Positions 1 through 9,049 of a stretch of 64,000 nucleotides of DNA are shown piece by piece. Position 1 is the first letter of the stretch. The number at the start of each line of letters is the position of its first letter. The stretch is taken from assembly GCA_021773235.1 (NCBI GenBank), contig JAJFKL010000030.1, positions 62,001 to 126,000 of the forward strand, given 5' to 3'. The position numbers and the translations under genes are program-made. The DNA is from Gammaproteobacteria bacterium. GTDB lineage: Bacteria > Pseudomonadota > Gammaproteobacteria > Eutrophobiales > Eutrophobiaceae. The notes under the pieces are model-generated. The model had not been told where the DNA came from. It saw only the letters and a list, made by a program, of their open reading frames with translations, and did not search any database.

Positions 1-1
1 A

Positions 2-1033
2 TTGAGTGCGGCGGCGGCCACCGTTATCGGAGCAAACCTGGGGACAACATCAACTGCCTTAATCGCTGTTCTGGGTGCGACACCGACAGCAAAGCGGGTT
101 GCAGTCTGTCATATATTGTTTAATGTCATCACTGCGGTCATTGCTATTATTATGATGTCGCCGATCTTATGGTTAGTCGCCTGGGTACAATCGTCCTTGA
201 ATATAGTGCCATCTATTTCTACAACCCTGGCCATATTCCATACAGTGTTTAATATCCTTGGTGTGATCCTGATGTTGCCCCTGGCTAAACGACTGGTGAA
301 ATTTCTACAGTTACAGTTCATTTCCAGAGAAGAACTTGCCGGTAAGCCGAAATACCTGGATAAAAATGTTATCACCATACCGGCGGTCGCTATCGATGCC
401 CTGTTTAAAGAGTTAATCAATATTAACGAATTTGCTATTAGCGCAACGACGTCAATACTGAGTCAGGAAGACGCAAACTGTAGCAATCTCGATAAAGATA
501 CGGGCATTATAGTTAATCTAACGACCGAGGTGGGAAGCTTTATAGCAGGCCTAAGTAAACAGGATCTGTCAGATGACATTGCACATTCGTTACCAGAGAT
601 GATCCTGATTGCGCAACAATATGTATTGTTAATGGACTTGGCAAAAGATGTTGTCGCCCTGCAAAATAAGATACACGTCTCCGAAGAAGAACAAACCGTT
701 ATTGAAGCTATGACCAATTTGAGAAAGCTGACAGTGTATACATTAGAAAATACAATCTATAGCGAGGCTGATAAAAAAGATGAGGCCCTGAACAAGGCCT
801 TTGATGAACTGGAAGATATGTACGAGGGTTTTAAACTGATTGTTTTCAAGGTTGGTGCAAAAGGTAAATTGGGAATGGTAACGGTTGATGCCATAGTACA
901 TCAGGCCAGCCTTATCAAGCGTATGGGCAAGCTCAGTATTAAATCAATAAGAGGCATGAATAAGATTGCAGAGTTGATGGAGATTACGGTAGAGAAAAAT
1001 GATGATGGAATTGAAGAGGAGGCTGATGCATAA
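2..1033 (+). CDS. Na/Pi cotransporter family protein, 3' part (5' end outside window)
   Basis: The reading frame is open from the left edge, so the N-terminus is missing and 343 residues remain. The visible start carries a G-A-N-L-G-T-T-S-T motif, typical of the repeated core of NptA/YjbB-type sodium-phosphate symporters. It is followed by hydrophobic segments at about residues 30-60 and 75-100. The rest is a soluble, helix-rich PhoU-like domain (about 135-335), the usual tail of this family. By family it would move phosphate into or out of the cell with sodium across the inner membrane. It ends in TAA, faces trmB tail to tail, and is followed by a small hairpin. Confidence 0.85.
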   Translation: MSAAAATVIGANLGTTSTALIAVLGATPTAKRVAVCHILFNVITAVIAIIMMSPILWLVAWVQSSLNIVPSISTTLAIFHTVFNILGVILMLPLAKRLVKFLQLQFISREELAGKPKYLDKNVITIPAVAIDALFKELININEFAISATTSILSQEDANCSNLDKDTGIIVNLTTEVGSFIAGLSKQDLSDDIAHSLPEMILIAQQYVLLMDLAKDVVALQNKIHVSEEEQTVIEAMTNLRKLTVYTLENTIYSEADKKDEALNKAFDELEDMYEGFKLIVFKVGAKGKLGMVTVDAIVHQASLIKRMGKLSIKSIRGMNKIAELMEITVEKNDDGIEEEADA

Positions 1034-1049
1034 AAATATATAATTCAGA

Positions 1050-1067
1050 TTTCGCCTAAAGGCGAAA
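1050..1067. terminator. hairpin between convergent genes, possible terminator
   Basis: A 7-bp perfect stem (TTTCGCC / GGCGAAA, loop TAAA) lies between the stop of the Na/Pi symporter gene and the stop of trmB. The flanks are AT-rich but there is no strong T-run on either strand, so terminator function is inferred from position. Confidence 0.45.
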
Positions 1068-1083
1068 CCAATTTAAAGAAAAA

Positions 1084-1746
1084 CTAGAAAGTAGAAACTC
1101 GATATAACTCGTGCCCACTATCATAATACTTTTTTTCAAATGGACTGATAAAATCAATTGTTTCAACACTATCCATTATCACATTTTTATTCGTTACTAT
1201 TTCCATTGCTTGTTTATATTCTTCTGCATAGATCTGCCAATTGGTTCTTAATTCAATTTGATCACATAGGCTAATCATTTCCGGAAACACAGGATGGCCA
1301 TGCCAGCGGCGTTTTAGTTGGTTTTTCTTTGGCCAAGGATTTGGATAAAGCAGATAGTGTTTTTTAATATTCCAGTTTGATTGTTTAATCATTCGCCAGA
1401 TATCAATGACGTCGGCTCTTATCAATATCAAATTATCTTTATCATAAAAATTATCATTTGATATAAATTTATCTAGACGTTTTTCTGATTTGTCGATACC
1501 GACTATTAATGCATCAGTATTTTGTTTAGATAAAATGTGGCTGCTTTCACCAGTGCCACAACCAGAGTCGAGTATTATAGGCATGTCTAAACTATTTATT
1601 ATTTCATTCGTTTTATGAAATATTTCAGCACTAAATGGCCGGTACGGTTTTCTAAACGAATTAGTTAGATGCTTTCTTACACTGTTTTCAAGATCTTTAT
1701 GAACGGCGGTCTGGTTGCTGGTAACGATGCTTGACTTAGTGGTCAT
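1084..1746 (-). CDS. trmB: tRNA (guanine-N7-)-methyltransferase, TrmB family
   Basis: This 220-residue protein has the class I methyltransferase SAM-binding motif D-S-G-C-G-T-G-E-S-S near residue 60. It also has the TrmB signature Y-P-N-P-W-P-K-K-N-Q followed by R-R-W-H-G-H-P near residues 130-150, which marks the tRNA m7G46 methylase. Length is close to the usual 210-240. Its ATG lies only about 10 bp from the left terminal repeat of a MITE-like element, so its promoter probably sits in that element. It is convergent with the phosphate symporter gene. The N-terminal 30 residues are less conserved-looking than the rest. Confidence 0.85.
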   Translation of the reverse strand: MTTKSSIVTSNQTAVHKDLENSVRKHLTNSFRKPYRPFSAEIFHKTNEIINSLDMPIILDSGCGTGESSHILSKQNTDALIVGIDKSEKRLDKFISNDNFYDKDNLILIRADVIDIWRMIKQSNWNIKKHYLLYPNPWPKKNQLKRRWHGHPVFPEMISLCDQIELRTNWQIYAEEYKQAMEIVTNKNVIMDSVETIDFISPFEKKYYDSGHELYRVSTF

Positions 1747-1755
1747 TAATCCGGA

Positions 1756-1997
1756 AGGGTACTTCTAAAAATTAGTATTTATTCGTGAGAGCGAGGAAGC
1801 ACCGCGCACACGACTGCATGGATGCAGGAGATAGAGCGACGCAGGAAGCCAAAGCCGAGAACCGCAGTGTATAATTAATACATGAGGAGATCCTGCCCTG
1901 TGGGTATTCGAGCACGGAGCTGACGCGGCTTACCATGAATGATTTAGTATGGAACGGCATATTAATCGCGGAAAAAGACAATTTTAAGAGGTACCCT
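1756..1997. mobile_element. MITE-like element with 18-bp terminal inverted repeats
   Basis: The left end AGGGTACTTCTAAAAATT (1756-1773) matches the reverse complement of 1980-1997 at 16 of 18 positions. The 242-bp unit has no convincing coding sequence. It contains a CTGCAT-GG-ATGCAG inverted repeat (1814-1827) and a near-palindromic GTATAATTAATAC. The right end lies inside pyrK and supplies its last codons and stop. No transposase is present, and target-site duplications could not be recognised with confidence. Confidence 0.55.
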
Positions 1998-2877
1998 GAA
2001 ATTGGATGACAGTCTCTGCTTCGAACACTGGGCCATCGACACAGACACGTTTCATAGCTGGGCCTTTGTCTGTTTCTATGAGTACGGTACAACCAGCGCA
2101 GCCACCAACGGCACAAGCCATGTATTCTTCCAAAGAGACCTGGCAAGGTAAGTCATATTCTTTTGCCAATTGTGCGACTGCTTTTAACATCGGTGTTGGC
2201 CCGCAGGTAAATATTTCGACTTCCTTACGCTCATCTTCATCAAGATTATCTAACCAATGACGAGTTAAGTCTGTTACGTATCCATTAAAGCATCCAGGAT
2301 AATCTTGCAGACTGGTTAAACGAGAGGGTATGCCCCAATCATCCAGTAAAGGCATTGATGCAATTACATCCGATGGCATTTCTTTTACCATGATCTGTGA
2401 TGGGCGGCTTTTGAATGGGAAGGGAATCTCAGAACCCATAATAACCAATGGGCTAATATCCTTTGCAGTATTTTTAATATGTTCTGCAAGAAATACCATT
2501 GGTGGAATACCTACGCCGCCACCGATTAACAATGGACGTTTCTTGTAGCCTTCCATTTTAAATGATTGACCAATAGGGCCAATCAAATCAATTTTGTCGC
2601 CAACTTTTCGTTTTGATAATAAATCTGTGCCTTGGCCATGTACTTTATAAAGAACATCGATGGTTTTGCTTTTCGGATTACTACGCATGATCGACATGGG
2701 TCGGCGCATGTATAAGGCCGGGTCGCATTGCATATGAATAAAATGACCGGGCTTGGCGTGCGCTGCTGTTTCTGGTGCGTGCAGTCGCATATGGTATTGC
2801 CCATCGGCATACTCGTCTTGCGATATTAGTTCTGCCTGCTCTACATAGAGCGTATTACGTGTTGCGGGGTGTTTCAT
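1984..2877 (-). CDS. pyrK: dihydroorotate dehydrogenase electron-transfer subunit-like protein (PyrK family)
   Basis: The protein has an FAD-binding ferredoxin-reductase fold with R-R-P-M-S-I near residue 60 for flavin, then an NAD-binding part with G-G-G-V-G-I-P-P. A C-terminal Cys cluster, C-A-V-G-G-C-A-G-C plus a later Cys, fits the PyrK [2Fe-2S] site. PyrK passes electrons between class 1B dihydroorotate dehydrogenase and NAD. The start at 2877 is preferred over an upstream ATG at 2931 because AGGAA precedes it at good spacing and homologues begin near here. The final residues G-T-S and the stop are encoded by the right end of the MITE-like element. It follows pyrC' but is separated from it by a second repeat element. 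Confidence 0.8.
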   Translation of the reverse strand: MKHPATRNTLYVEQAELISQDEYADGQYHMRLHAPETAAHAKPGHFIHMQCDPALYMRRPMSIMRSNPKSKTIDVLYKVHGQGTDLLSKRKVGDKIDLIGPIGQSFKMEGYKKRPLLIGGGVGIPPMVFLAEHIKNTAKDISPLVIMGSEIPFPFKSRPSQIMVKEMPSDVIASMPLLDDWGIPSRLTSLQDYPGCFNGYVTDLTRHWLDNLDEDERKEVEIFTCGPTPMLKAVAQLAKEYDLPCQVSLEEYMACAVGGCAGCTVLIETDKGPAMKRVCVDGPVFEAETVIQFQGTS

Positions 2878-2907
2878 CAATATTCCTGTTTTATAAATCT
2901 CAAAAAT

Positions 2908-3054
2908 TGCCACAGAGGACACGGAGTGCACAGAGGAAAAAATTAAAAATAAAAGTATTTAGAGTTTAAATACTACTGTTCTTTATAAATAAAAATTTAT
3001 GCTTTTTAATTTAGCTGTTCGTTTTTCTCTGTGCACTCCGTGTCCTCTGTGGCA
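2908..3054. mobile_element. 147-bp element with perfect 28-bp terminal inverted repeats
   Basis: Positions 2908-2935 (beginning TGCCACAGAGGACACGG) are the exact reverse complement of 3027-3054. Between them lie about 90 bp of AT-rich DNA without an ORF. The unit fills the pyrC'-pyrK gap almost exactly and ends 2 bp from the pyrC' stop. It looks like a non-autonomous mobile element or a palindromic intergenic repeat. On RNA it could form a very stable hairpin between the two cistrons. Confidence 0.65.
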
Positions 3055-3056
3055 GA

Positions 3057-4334
3057 TTAATCTTGTTGAAATACAACGTTACCATTAAATAAAGTATGAG
3101 TGATTTGTCCGGGTAATTCCCAGCCTTTGAATGGCGTGTTTTTCCCGGCGCTGAGTAGTGACGCTTTATCAACGCTATTGCTGGAATCTAAATCGAGTAT
3201 ACATATGTCTGCATCACTTCCAACTGCTAGTGTGCCTTTATCAATGCCGAGTATATTTGCCGGCTGCGAGCTTAATACTGCGATCGCTTGTTCCAATTTT
3301 ATTTCTTTGCGATTAACCAGATGTAACATCAGTGGCAACAAGTGTTCAATCGTTGAAGCCCCTGCTTCGGTTTGACTAAACGGTGCTGCTTTAGCATCGG
3401 CGTCGTGTGGTTGGTGATCAGAACATACTGCTGCGATGACGCCCTTATTAATGCCTTCTATCAATCCTTTACGATCACGTTCGTTTCGTAGAGGTGGTTG
3501 TAAGTGACAATCATTGTTGTAATCGGCGACGTCCATTTCTGTTAGGTGGAGATTACAAATTGAAACATCGGCAGTTACAGGCAGGCCTTGTTCTTGTGCT
3601 GTTGCAATCATAGATACACTGCGTGCACTTGATAGCCTACAGAAATGTGCTTTTACTTGTGTTTGTTCAACTAATAACAATGCACGGCTAAGTGCAATCG
3701 TTTCAGCAGTTTCAGGTATACCAGGAAGCCCAAGCCGAGTACTGACAGGGCCTTCATGTACAACACCGTTATTTTTTAGTGAGTAATCTTCTGCGAAAAA
3801 GAAAACCGTCAGTCCACAACTGTGTGCGTACTCGAATGCACGCCTTAATACCTCGGTGCTTTCAATCGGTGCGAGACCATTGCTAACGCCTATGCAGCCT
3901 GCTCGTCTTAACGTATCCATTTCTGCCAGATGTTCACCCTTCAAACCAAGTGTGAGTGCCGCTAAAGGATAGACATTGGTTCTGTTGGCATTGCGTGTGC
4001 GTTGATGAATCAGATCGACTACAGCTGTTGTATCTATAACCGGTTTTGTGTCAGGTGGACAGCAGATAGAGGTGATGCCGCTGCTATTAGCCGCTTGGCA
4101 TTCAGACTGAAATGTTGCTTTATATGTATGGCCTGGTTCACGTAAGCGTGCGCAGAGATCGACTAGACCAGGTAAGACGACCTTATCTTTAGCATCGATT
4201 TGTAGATCACTTTCAAAACCTTCGGGTTCCTTTTTGAGACCAACGATTTTTCCATCAGCAATAAAGAGATCTTGTTTTCCATCTAGCGAATTTGCAGTGT
4301 CAATTACCCTGCCACCTTTAATAACGATGCGCAT
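3057..4334 (-). CDS. pyrX: dihydroorotase-like protein, probably non-catalytic (PyrC'/PyrX)
   Basis: This 425-residue amidohydrolase-fold protein resembles class I dihydroorotase. In the first metal-binding motif, where active enzymes read H-x-H before R-E-P-G, this protein reads D-L-C-A-R-L-R-E-P-G, so both histidine ligands are absent. That is the known signature of the inactive PyrC' subunit that associates with PyrB in Pseudomonas-type aspartate transcarbamoylase. The start codon overlaps the pyrB stop as TAATG, supporting translational coupling and a 1:1 complex. An active PyrC would have to be encoded elsewhere. The later S-D-H-Q-P-H-D segment is retained. Confidence 0.85.
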   Translation of the reverse strand: MRIVIKGGRVIDTANSLDGKQDLFIADGKIVGLKKEPEGFESDLQIDAKDKVVLPGLVDLCARLREPGHTYKATFQSECQAANSSGITSICCPPDTKPVIDTTAVVDLIHQRTRNANRTNVYPLAALTLGLKGEHLAEMDTLRRAGCIGVSNGLAPIESTEVLRRAFEYAHSCGLTVFFFAEDYSLKNNGVVHEGPVSTRLGLPGIPETAETIALSRALLLVEQTQVKAHFCRLSSARSVSMIATAQEQGLPVTADVSICNLHLTEMDVADYNNDCHLQPPLRNERDRKGLIEGINKGVIAAVCSDHQPHDADAKAAPFSQTEAGASTIEHLLPLMLHLVNRKEIKLEQAIAVLSSQPANILGIDKGTLAVGSDADICILDLDSSNSVDKASLLSAGKNTPFKGWELPGQITHTLFNGNVVFQQD

Positions 4335-5314
4335 TACTTCTTGTCCCCCGAATCTTCAGGACTACGGCCCATGGTCATTGCCATGACCGCCATACGCACG
4401 GCGATGCCATGACTGACTTGTTGCAGGATGACAGAGCGTTCACCGTCGGCGACATCGGAAGCTATTTCAACACCGCGGTTAATCGGGCCAGGATGCATAA
4501 CGATGGCATCTGGTTTTGCTTTTTCCAGTCGTTTGCTGGTTAGACCGTAACGTTGAAAGTATTCATACTCACTCGGCAACAAGGCGCCGCGCATTCGTTC
4601 TTTTTGCAGGCGTAACATCATCACTACATCTACCCCATTCAGTCCTTCATCCATGTCATGGAAAACCTGTACACCTAGGTTCTCAACATCTTTTGGAATC
4701 AGCGTCTGCGGCGCAATAATGCGTGTTTCAAGCGCACCCAGTGTACTCAAGGCGTGTATTTCAGAGCGTGCGACGCGTGAATGCAAGATGTCTCCAACGA
4801 TTGCGACGCGTAGATTTTCAAAAGTTTTTTTATGGCGACGTATGGTAAACATGTCTAGCATTGCTTGAGTGGGATGGGCATGGCGGCCATCACCGGCATT
4901 GATGATACTAATGTGAGGTGCGACTTGTGTGGCGATATAATGAGCGGCACCACTATTGGCATGGCGCACAACAAACATATCGCAATGCATGGCTTCAAGC
5001 GTGTGTAGTGTATCGCTAAGTGTTTCACCCTTACTCGTAGCTGAGGTAGCGATATTCAGATTGAGAATATCAGCAGATAATCTTTTTGCAGCAAGCTCAA
5101 AGGTAGTGCGAGTGCGCGTACTTGGCTCGAAGAATAAATTGGCGATGGTCTTGCCGCGTAATAAGGGGACTTTTTTTACAGCTCTTTCGCCGACACTGGC
5201 AAACGATTCGGCGTGATCAAGAATACTTTGGAGTAATGATTGGCTAAGACCTTCTGTAGTAAGAAAATGCTTCAGGTTGCCGTTTTTGTCGAGTTGAATT
5301 TTGTTTCCAGTCAT
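4334..5314 (-). CDS. pyrB: aspartate carbamoyltransferase catalytic subunit
   Basis: This 326-residue protein catalyses carbamoyl phosphate plus aspartate to carbamoyl aspartate in pyrimidine synthesis. It carries the carbamoyl-phosphate motif [11 protein letters not shown] near residue 62, the H-P-T-Q-A motif and the C-terminal H-P-G-P-I-N-R-G motif. No pyrI gene follows. Instead it is coupled to the pseudo-dihydroorotase gene, as in class A ATCases. The start overlaps the end of pyrR by 4 bp. Confidence 0.95.
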   Translation of the reverse strand: MTGNKIQLDKNGNLKHFLTTEGLSQSLLQSILDHAESFASVGERAVKKVPLLRGKTIANLFFEPSTRTRTTFELAAKRLSADILNLNIATSATSKGETLSDTLHTLEAMHCDMFVVRHANSGAAHYIATQVAPHISIINAGDGRHAHPTQAMLDMFTIRRHKKTFENLRVAIVGDILHSRVARSEIHALSTLGALETRIIAPQTLIPKDVENLGVQVFHDMDEGLNGVDVVMMLRLQKERMRGALLPSEYEYFQRYGLTSKRLEKAKPDAIVMHPGPINRGVEIASDVADGERSVILQQVSHGIAVRMAVMAMTMGRSPEDSGDKK

Positions 5315-5844
5315 CCCGTATTTTGCGTTCCAGTATTTCTAACAGTATCTATTGATATAGTCAGTGGCTCTGGGCCAAGGAGCTTAACATGCTCCCCTGC
5401 TTTTAGAGCAATAGTTTTTCCAATTATATCAGCCTGTATTGGGAGTTCTCTGGTACTACTACGGTCAATTAATACCGCCAGAGTGACACTCGCAGGTCGA
5501 CCATAATCAAAAATCTCATTCATAGCGGCTCTAATAGTACGGCCTGTGTAGAGTACGTCATCAATGAGAATAATATGTCGATCATTCACATCTACGGGTA
5601 ATTGGCTAGGACTCACTTCCGGATGCATACCCAAGGTGCTGAAATCATCGCGATAGAATGCGATGTTTAACTCTCCCAGAGGATCTTTATATTCGAGTTG
5701 TTGATGTAATCGATTGGCTACCCATGCCCCGCCGGTTTTAATACCGATCATTAGTGGTGCAGCGTAGTTATTGGAAATGGTATGAGACTGGATGGCGGTC
5801 ACCATCTCGCTTATTAATTGCTTAACATCCGTCTCATCTGACAT
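5311..5844 (-). CDS. pyrR: bifunctional pyr regulator / uracil phosphoribosyltransferase
   Basis: A 177-residue type I phosphoribosyltransferase with the PRPP loop [12 protein letters not shown] near residue 95 followed by R-A-A-M, characteristic of PyrR. PyrR converts uracil and PRPP to UMP and, in many bacteria, binds RNA to attenuate pyr transcription. It is the first pyr gene of the operon, 6 bp after ruvX and overlapping pyrB. No attenuator hairpin could be convincingly placed, as the upstream sequence is ruvX coding DNA. Confidence 0.9.
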   Translation of the reverse strand: MSDETDVKQLISEMVTAIQSHTISNNYAAPLMIGIKTGGAWVANRLHQQLEYKDPLGELNIAFYRDDFSTLGMHPEVSPSQLPVDVNDRHIILIDDVLYTGRTIRAAMNEIFDYGRPASVTLAVLIDRSSTRELPIQADIIGKTIALKAGEHVKLLGPEPLTISIDTVRNTGTQNTG

Positions 5845-5850
5845 GGGGCG

Positions 5851-6285
5851 CTAGTTTTCCCTATTTACCTCTGTTTGTCGATGATTCTGATCAATATTTT
5901 CGCTTAACCATGTCTCCAGAATCAGTCTGGCAGCGACGGCATCCAAATCGCGAGTGGATTTTAGTTCTCGTCTGGCTTCATAAGAGGAAAGTTGCTCTTC
6001 AACCAATTCTACCGGCAATTTAAATCGACCTTCCAATTGTCGTACAAATTTCTCTGCGGCATCAGTCATTTCTTGTCTGTCACCCTCCAGTGTAAAGGGG
6101 TGTCCGACTATTAATTTATTTGGTTGCCATTCTTTTATGAGAAGCTCAATTTTTCCCCAATTAGGTTTATTGTTAACAACCTTAATGATTTCTAATGCCG
6201 TAGCCGTAGCCGTAATCGTTTGACCAACTGCTGAGCCTATTCGTTTTTTACCGTAATCGAAGCAGAGCAGGGTCTGATTTTTCAC
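5851..6285 (-). CDS. ruvX: putative Holliday junction resolvase / pre-16S rRNA nuclease YqgF
   Basis: A 144-residue RNase H-fold protein starting with C-F-D-Y-G-K-K-R-I-G-S-A-V-G, the first catalytic Asp motif of YqgF, with V-G-H-P in the middle and E-E-Q-L-S-S-Y-E-A and a late L-D-A-V-A-A motif. In Escherichia coli the homologue processes the 5' end of 16S rRNA. It overlaps yqgE by 4 bp and precedes pyrR by 6 bp, the standard gammaproteobacterial order. Confidence 0.93.
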   Translation of the reverse strand: MKNQTLLCFDYGKKRIGSAVGQTITATATALEIIKVVNNKPNWGKIELLIKEWQPNKLIVGHPFTLEGDRQEMTDAAEKFVRQLEGRFKLPVELVEEQLSSYEARRELKSTRDLDAVAARLILETWLSENIDQNHRQTEVNREN

Positions 6286-6842
6286 GCGTGACCAATATCA
6301 AGAGATAGTTTTTCAATATCGATACCCATATGATCGACGGCGGTGTTCCAACATTGGTCGAAAGGCGTTTTGAATATAATTTCACTATCTGCTGGGCCAG
6401 ATAGCCAGGCATTATCCATAATCTCCTGTTCCAGTTGTCCTTCGGCCCAACCCGCATAACCCAATGCGATGAGTGATTCTGTGGGGCCATCTCCAACTGC
6501 TATTGCTTCAAGAATATCCTTCGAGGTTGTTACACATATTTCGTCAGAGATGATGATTGATGAATCCCAATCGTTATTTGTTTGGTGCAAAATAAAGCCT
6601 CGGTCAGTATGGACTGGGCCACCATGAAAGATGGTTCTATTCTTGGTTTTCTGATTAGTGGCGGGGATATCCATCTGTTGGAAGATTTCACCAAGATCGA
6701 TATCCAAGGGCTTATTAATCACTATTCCCATTGCTCCTTCTTCATTATGGGCACAGATATAAGTCACTGATTTTTCAAAGTTGGGGTCTTTGAGGCTGGG
6801 CATTGCTATTAAAAAATGACTGGTAAGATCTGTTTGCTGCAT
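6282..6842 (-). CDS. yqgE: YqgE/AlgH family protein
   Basis: A 186-residue YqgE/AlgH (DUF179) protein with the family start S-H-F-L-I-A-M-P-S-L-K-D-P-N-F and the G-I-V-I-N-K-P motif. AlgH was named for an effect on alginate synthesis in Pseudomonas, but its biochemical role is not settled. The start at 6842 is chosen because homologues begin here; an in-frame ATG at 6878 would add 12 residues. It sits between tonB and ruvX. Confidence 0.9.
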   Translation of the reverse strand: MQQTDLTSHFLIAMPSLKDPNFEKSVTYICAHNEEGAMGIVINKPLDIDLGEIFQQMDIPATNQKTKNRTIFHGGPVHTDRGFILHQTNNDWDSSIIISDEICVTTSKDILEAIAVGDGPTESLIALGYAGWAEGQLEQEIMDNAWLSGPADSEIIFKTPFDQCWNTAVDHMGIDIEKLSLDIGHA

Positions 6843-6897
6843 ACTAAATAGTATTAGCGGTAATCCTGATTTCCACAAGTACTGTCTTTAGTGGATC

Positions 6898-6920
6898 TCT
6901 AAAAATGCACTATTTTTAGA
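6898..6920. repeat. AT-rich hairpin between tonB and yqgE
   Basis: A perfect 9-bp stem TCTAAAAAT / ATTTTTAGA with a 5-nt loop. Very similar hairpins occur at 24261-24285 and, degraded, at the left end of the MITE-like element (1763-1782). This suggests a small repeat family rather than a simple terminator. Confidence 0.4.
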
Positions 6921-6928
6921 AAGACCCT

Positions 6929-7945
6929 TTATCTAAAACCTTTATTATTTATAAATTGCCAAGTACGCATAATATGTAAAATATCTGTTTCGTCCTTGAT
7001 GTGTTGTGGGAAGGCGCCATAAGGGGCTGCAAGTTCTACGATTCTAATGGCTGCATCATCGAGGACTTTTTCCCCGGAAGATCGGCGGATGGTAATTTCA
7101 TTGATGGATCCATCCGGGTTCAAGGCGACATCCAGTACCAGACTGCCTGATAAGCCTTGCTTACGTGCTTGTTCCGGGTAGTTAATATTACCGACACGCT
7201 CTACTTTTGAGCGCCAGGCTTCCATATAGGCCGCATATTTGTATTCTTTTGTTGTCGCTGAGATAAATTTGCGTCTGGGGCGTTTTGCTTTTGCCTCCAT
7301 TTTTCGTCGAATTTCTGCACTTAAAGAAGCTATCTTGAAACTGTTGGTTAATAACTCTGTAGCGGAGGGTGTTCTGGGTTTTTTGATTGTCTTTTTGACG
7401 CGTGTCTTTTTTTGTTCAGGCGTACTTTGTGTCTCGGTTGTTTTTATATCTTGGGTTTCAGCGACCTGTTTTTCTTTACTCGGTTTGTCCACTTTTTCAG
7501 CTAGTGAGTCCGGGCTTTTGATATCTTCAACGGCAATTTTTTCAACGACATCCTTTTTAACCGGAGCAGGATCGGGGACTTCAGCCTCAGCTGATGCCGG
7601 CTCTGGTGGTTGAGGCGGTTCAGCCTCAATTGGGGGTGGTGTTGTTATCTCGGGTTTTGGATCTGGAAAAGGTGCTGGCATAGGTGCCGCTGGATTCATT
7701 ACTTCATCAACGTTACCACCTCCTTCAAGGTTGGCTTGGGCCAACATATCTGCTTCTTTGGGTGCAACACTCTTTTGTTGAACCAGCACGATCTCCATTG
7801 AATCGAAACGCGCGCGCGACCGGTCTTCCTCAATAAAAGTAATACCGAGGATAATCAAGGCATGGACCAAAATAGCGAGACTTAAGGTCAAGCCAAATCG
7901 ATCTAGCGGGGTAATTATGGGTTCAACGGATTGTGCTGCTGCCAC
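6929..7945 (-). CDS. tonB: energy transducer TonB
   Basis: A 338-residue protein with a short cytoplasmic start and one transmembrane helix at about residues 15-37. A long periplasmic linker rich in Pro, Glu and Lys (about 80-200) follows, then a C-terminal TonB domain (about 240-335) containing Y-P-E-Q-A-R-K-Q-G-L-S-G. It couples the proton-motive force to outer-membrane receptors such as the one at 42122. The start codon is GTG. It lies 48 bp after gshB; exbB and exbD are not in the window. Confidence 0.9.
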   Translation of the reverse strand: MAAAQSVEPIITPLDRFGLTLSLAILVHALIILGITFIEEDRSRARFDSMEIVLVQQKSVAPKEADMLAQANLEGGGNVDEVMNPAAPMPAPFPDPKPEITTPPPIEAEPPQPPEPASAEAEVPDPAPVKKDVVEKIAVEDIKSPDSLAEKVDKPSKEKQVAETQDIKTTETQSTPEQKKTRVKKTIKKPRTPSATELLTNSFKIASLSAEIRRKMEAKAKRPRRKFISATTKEYKYAAYMEAWRSKVERVGNINYPEQARKQGLSGSLVLDVALNPDGSINEITIRRSSGEKVLDDAAIRIVELAAPYGAFPQHIKDETDILHIMRTWQFINNKGFR

Positions 7946-7993
7946 GTTTAATTTGCTTACCGATAGGTGAGTGAGTTATTACAATTAACAATG

Positions 7994-8941
7994 TTATTGT
8001 GCCTGTTTGTGTTTTTCCAAAACGTCCATCAGCTGTCCGCTGATATCGATATTATACAGGCTATCCAATTCACGAATACAGGTAGGGCTGGTGACATTGA
8101 TCTCTGTTAAATAATCACCAATCACATCCAATCCGACGAAGAATAGCCCCATCTCACGAAGTTTTGGCCCAACTTGCTGGCAAATCCAGCGATCACGATC
8201 TGATAGTTCAACGCCTTTGCCAGTTCCTCCGCGCGCGAGATTTCCCCTAAATTCACCTTCAGCAGGTATTCTCGCGAGGGCATACGGGACAGGTTCGCCG
8301 TTGATTAACAATATCCGTTTATCACCCGCTGAGATTTCAGGCAGATATTTTTGCGCCATAACATAACTCGTTTGATTTTTGGTGATGGTTTCCAGTATGA
8401 CCTTGGTATTTGGATCTGAGGCACAAACTCGAAAAATACCTTGTCCGCCCATTCCATCTAATGGCTTTATAATCGTATTTTCATGTTGAGCGACAAAATC
8501 GAGTAAGACTTCCATATTACGACTAACCTGGGTCGGTGCAATACAGTCAGGAAAGTGTGTAATAAAAAATTTTTCATTTACATTTCTAAGTGCTGACGGG
8601 CTATTTACGACAATGGTACCAAGCCGTTCGGCGTGTTCCAAAATGTAGGTAGAATAGATATATTCGAGATCAAAAGGAGGGTCCTTGCGCATTAATATTA
8701 TGTCAAGACTAGACAATTCCTGAGTCCTTGCGTCTGATAAGGTAAACCACTGCTCAGGATTCTCTTCTACAGTGAGAGATTGTAGGTTTGCCATTGGCTC
8801 ATCATTATTAATAAACAGATCTTTTTGCTCCATATAATGGATGTCCCAACCACGTTTCTGTGCGGCTAGCAGCATGGCAAATGAGCTGTCTTTTTTAAAA
8901 TTGATCCCGCTAATGGGATCCATCACTATTCCGAGTTTCAT
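7994..8941 (-). CDS. gshB: glutathione synthetase
   Basis: A 315-residue ATP-grasp enzyme joining gamma-glutamylcysteine and glycine. It begins M-K-L-G-I-V-M-D-P-I like other GshB proteins and has the glycine-rich loop K-P-L-D-G-M-G-G-Q-G-I-F and the late D-V-I-G-D-Y-L-T-E-I-N-V-T motif. ATG 8941 is preferred to an upstream TTG at 8953 because of alignment and an AAGAG ribosome site. It is the first gene of the minus-strand run and diverges from hemC across about 110 bp that should hold both promoters. Confidence 0.95.
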   Translation of the reverse strand: MKLGIVMDPISGINFKKDSSFAMLLAAQKRGWDIHYMEQKDLFINNDEPMANLQSLTVEENPEQWFTLSDARTQELSSLDIILMRKDPPFDLEYIYSTYILEHAERLGTIVVNSPSALRNVNEKFFITHFPDCIAPTQVSRNMEVLLDFVAQHENTIIKPLDGMGGQGIFRVCASDPNTKVILETITKNQTSYVMAQKYLPEISAGDKRILLINGEPVPYALARIPAEGEFRGNLARGGTGKGVELSDRDRWICQQVGPKLREMGLFFVGLDVIGDYLTEINVTSPTCIRELDSLYNIDISGQLMDVLEKHKQAQ

Positions 8942-9049
8942 TTGACTCTTCAATTTATTAAATGAAGCAACTATAAATTGCTTTCTGAAAAATATCCAAA
9001 GTGTATGATAATAAAACCAATTAACGCACTATTTAAACTATAACTTACA

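Noticed and set aside
1772-2146. 124-codon minus-strand frame across the MITE-like element and the end of pyrK
   Set aside because: Composition is not protein-like, it overlaps pyrK in another frame, and no domain is visible.
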